Positions 6,937 to 8,649 of a DNA stretch of 8,649 nt are shown in pieces. Position 1 is the first letter of the stretch, and the number at the start of each line of letters is the position of its first letter. Made by a program: the position numbers and the translations under genes. The notes under the pieces are model-generated. The model ran no database searches. It was given only the letters and a program-made list of their open reading frames with translations, and was not told where the DNA came from. Origin of the DNA: Candidatus Cloacimonadota bacterium (GTDB taxonomy: Bacteria > Cloacimonadota > Cloacimonadia > Cloacimonadales > Cloacimonadaceae); contig JAQUJJ010000146.1 in NCBI GenBank assembly GCA_028681035.1, positions 1-8,649 of the forward strand, in the 5' to 3' direction.

Positions 6937-7717
6937 TGCTAGAGCATACATTGTGTTTTGCTTAGTAGTACATCATGTTTTTTGTTTTTGCGTTATGTCC
7001 CAAGTTTATGACATTCCGCCTAAACACTACTGGACAGGCCAAACTAATATTGTGGCTACTGTTTCAGCTTATGAATTGATTACGAATCTACCTACTGGGG
7101 AGAGAGTACCTTCATATTCTAAAAATATTGATAACCTATGCACAAATTATTCCGCAATTATATTTTATGTTATTGCACCGACAACGTATGCCGGAAAATT
7201 TTTCCGTTTAAATGCAATACCAGCAGAGCTAGGGGCGGGCTCTCTTCCTCCTGCTTATCACACGGGTAAATTATATTATTTCAGTTTCCTCGATATGCCG
7301 GAATCTTCTGCCTTTGGAGTAAATTTTTGGTTCAGCATAAATAGAGATGATTTGTTTTCAGTACCAAACGAAAAAAGCCGTTTGAATGTAGGTAAAATAA
7401 CAGGCAATATTTATTATCCTTCTTGCAAGGAAGCAGAAAACGCGTTGATAGCGTTGGATAATCAAAGGATTAAACTTGAAGAAGAAATAAATAGCCTTTC
7501 CTGCAAGCTTGAAAAATTAAAGCTTTTGAATGGGTCAAATGTAAATATCGATATGCAGCTAAAAAAATTAAAAGGTAAAGTTCTTGATTTAAAAATGGAG
7601 AGTTTGCCTTCCAACGAATACAAGCAAAAGGAAGTCCGAATGCAGATTGAAAATCTAAAGCAAATTGAAAACAATAGCGCAGATCAAAAATCCAGCCGTG
7701 ATGAAAAAAGCAAGTAA
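6917..7717 (+). CDS. Secreted or membrane-anchored coiled-coil protein downstream of Rhs B, 266 aa
   Basis: No family recognised. The start at 6917 gives an N-terminal hydrophobic segment at about residues 8-28 ('ARAYIVFCLVVHHVFCFCVM') with SQVYD after it, a signal peptide or anchor. Residues about 30-170 look like a compact beta-rich domain ('HYWTGQTNIVATVSAYELI', 'YYFSFLDMPESSAFGVNFWF'). From about residue 175 to the end the chain is Lys/Glu/Leu-rich with heptad-like spacing ('QRIKLEEEINSLSCKLEKLK', 'QMQIENLKQIEN'-type stretches) and should form a helical coiled coil. The gene is strikingly AT-rich: bases 7081-7140 hold 21 G/C of 60, against 39 of 60 for bases 3061-3120 in the Rhs A core. 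That fits separate acquisition. It overlaps the Rhs B tip by 20 bases, the place of an immunity or accessory gene; that role is inferred from position. Confidence 0.68.
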   Translation: MTAGITSARAYIVFCLVVHHVFCFCVMSQVYDIPPKHYWTGQTNIVATVSAYELITNLPTGERVPSYSKNIDNLCTNYSAIIFYVIAPTTYAGKFFRLNAIPAELGAGSLPPAYHTGKLYYFSFLDMPESSAFGVNFWFSINRDDLFSVPNEKSRLNVGKITGNIYYPSCKEAENALIALDNQRIKLEEEINSLSCKLEKLKLLNGSNVNIDMQLKKLKGKVLDLKMESLPSNEYKQKEVRMQIENLKQIENNSADQKSSRDEKSK

Positions 7718-7766
7718 GACAATGTTTATAGACATGAAATCAAGATATAACAAACGGCATTACTCA

Positions 7767-7988
7767 ATGATTAAAGGAGATTTATTAATCCGTGCAACGG
7801 ATTTTCATAAAAAGATGAAGTCTTTTTATTACGATGGGTTTTCCAGAAGAACCAAAACTACGAATTACGCGAATGGCCGCGAATTGAAGAATGTTACAAC
7901 TTATCACGATGATGGTTCACTAGCACCGCCGGCGAAGTTACAGCCAGCGGCACCAACACGACCAGCTACTCCACACAGCAGGCTGTGA
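7767..7988 (+). pseudogene. Rhs protein C, 5' head fragment
   Basis: A short frame starting at ATG 7767 (in-frame ATGs also at 7722 and 7734). It encodes the hairpin element ('LLIRATDFHKKMKSFYYD') and then a YD-type segment ('GFSRRTKTTNYANGRELKNV', 'TTYHDDGSLA') until about base 7922. After that the Rhs-like sense moves to the next frame and the remaining 20-odd residues ('PPAKLQPAAP...') are a Pro/Ala-rich shadow. The head is related to that of B only over the 50-base element; after it the two modules carry different Rhs segments. No stop-free single frame joins this head to the body, so the gene is frameshifted or a recombination joint. Confidence 0.5.
7781..7830 (+). other. Cassette-head element, copy 2: two adjacent hairpins
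   Basis: Hairpin 1: AATCCGT (7787-7793), loop GCA, ACGGATT (7797-7803), seven perfect pairs. Hairpin 2: ATAAAAAGA (7807-7815), loop TGAAG, TCTTTTTAT (7821-7829), nine perfect pairs. Compared with copy 1, the C-G pair 4803/4815 is T-A here (7789/7801) and the G.U pair 4823/4841 is A-T (7809/7827). The fourth difference (4798 G, 7784 A) is unpaired and synonymous. Confidence 0.7.
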
Positions 7989-8649
7989 CAGGAAACCCTG
8001 GAGCTTATAAGATCACAGTGATCGATGCCAAGGGCAATCAAATAGTGAACTATTATTCTGGTAATGGGCAAATCTATCGCAGCGAAGGCGCGACCTATCC
8101 AACCGAGACAGCTTTTGACGCAGCGGGAAGCATGGCAGAGCTGCATACGTGGCGTAATCAGAACGGCAACTCCGACATCAATCGTTGGTATTATGACCTG
8201 TTCACCGGAGCCATGACAAACAAACTCTATGCCAATGGAAAAGGCACGGCATACACCTATCTCGATGACGGGCGCATTGCCACCCGCAAATGGGCACGCA
8301 ACATCATCACGACCTACGGATATTCCGATACAGCCACAGGCAGCATCCGTACCATGGATTACAACGATGATACTCTTAGCGTTACCAACTATTATAACCT
8401 CGTTGGACAACTTGTCAAAGTCGAGGATGGAAGTGGTACAACCACGTTTAGTTACGATTCAAAAGGCAGACTAATCGCTGAAACCAACGCCTTCGCAGTC
8501 GTCACCCGCAGTTATGATCAAGATGGGCGTTATTCTGAATTTATTTTAAATCCTGTAAATCCTGTTCATCCTGTCCAAAAAATTATATTCGGTTATGACA
8601 AGCAAAATCGCCTTAACGCAATCACCTCTATCGTCGGAGCAGAGACCAA
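7913..8649 (+). CDS. Rhs/YD-repeat protein C, body (runs off the right edge)
   Basis: Reading from base 7913 (after TGA 7910-7912) the frame stays open for 245 codons to the window end and is clearly Rhs-like. 'STAGEVTASGTNTTSYSTQQ' leads to 'NPGAYKITVIDAKGNQIVNY', then 'WYYDLFTGAMTNKLYANG', 'YTYLDDGRIATRKWARN', 'TTYGYSD', 'FSYDSKGRLIAETNAFAVV', 'FGYDKQNRLNAITSIVGAET'. From 'WYYDLFTG' onward it aligns with B ('WFYDETTG') and A, but it is more diverged than A and B are from each other, and it carries an inserted 9-base repeat encoding 'NPVNPVHPV'. ATG 8130 is the first in-frame ATG, but homology-like sequence clearly extends upstream of it, so translation is expected from the head fragment after a frame change. 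Its core end and tip lie outside the window. Confidence 0.75.
8549..8575 (+). repeat. 9-base tandem repeat (AATCCTGTN), three units, in Rhs C
   Basis: Units AATCCTGTA, AATCCTGTT and CATCCTGTC encode 'NPVNPVHPV'. The matching sites in A (about 2192-2200, 'VNPVKK') and B ('VNPCQ') hold about one degenerate unit. Confidence 0.65.

Noticed and set aside
7773..7780. AAAGGAGA, a strong ribosome site just before the hairpin element of Rhs C
   Set aside because: No ATG, GTG or TTG lies in the Rhs frame at a normal distance, and copy B has no matching site, so I do not use it to set the start.
7904..8410. Minus-strand open frame of 168 codons
   Set aside because: It lies opposite the clear Rhs C body, has low-complexity Ile/Val/Gly composition typical of an antisense shadow, and no ribosome site was seen.

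Overview
The window looks like an accessory stretch of a Gram-negative-type bacterium. The style of the YD-repeat proteins resembles the very large Rhs families I associate with the PVC superphylum (Kiritimatiellota, Lentisphaerota, Verrucomicrobiota). Signs are the 'GLDLSGT.QG.GGVGGLL' box, the 'DPIG..GG.NLY' core end, and signal-peptide-bearing neighbours. The taxon is an inference from memory, not a search. All supported genes lie on the + strand.

Layout: (1) 1-933 is the 3' part of a type I phosphodiesterase/alkaline-phosphatase-superfamily gene. (2) One base later comes an unrecognised secreted protein (935-1846). (3) Its stop codon sits exactly where Rhs module A begins, as a TTGA overlap. 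Module A (to 3972) carries an intact Rhs core and a Cys-rich C-terminal tip with a possible Cys-His-Asp triad. (4) Ten bases later is a small membrane-anchored protein (3983-4672). (5) After a 102-base AT-rich gap comes Rhs module B (4775-6936). It has a different tip and is broken by a one-base net deletion near 6150. (6) Overlapping its end by 20 bases is a secreted coiled-coil protein (6917-7717). (7) Rhs module C starts near 7767, changes frame near 7910-7922, and runs open off the right edge.

The unit that repeats is therefore [Rhs/YD core + unique tip + unrelated small exported or membrane gene], directly repeated. This resembles the toxin-tip/immunity or orphan-cassette arrays known for Rhs proteins. 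That the small genes are immunity genes is inferred from position only.

The most interesting signal is a 50-base element that opens modules B and C (4795-4844 and 7781-7830, 46/50 identical). It folds into two adjacent hairpins. Of the four differences, two are a compensatory pair in hairpin 1 (C-G to T-A) and one turns a G.U pair into A-U in hairpin 2. All three change the encoded amino acid. The sequence therefore looks conserved as a nucleic-acid structure rather than as protein, and the two modules diverge right after it. It may be a recombination or attachment boundary of the cassettes, or a structured leader.

The cores also carry three kinds of embedded short tandem repeat (7-, 9- and 9-base units). 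These resemble interspersed repeats usually seen between genes.
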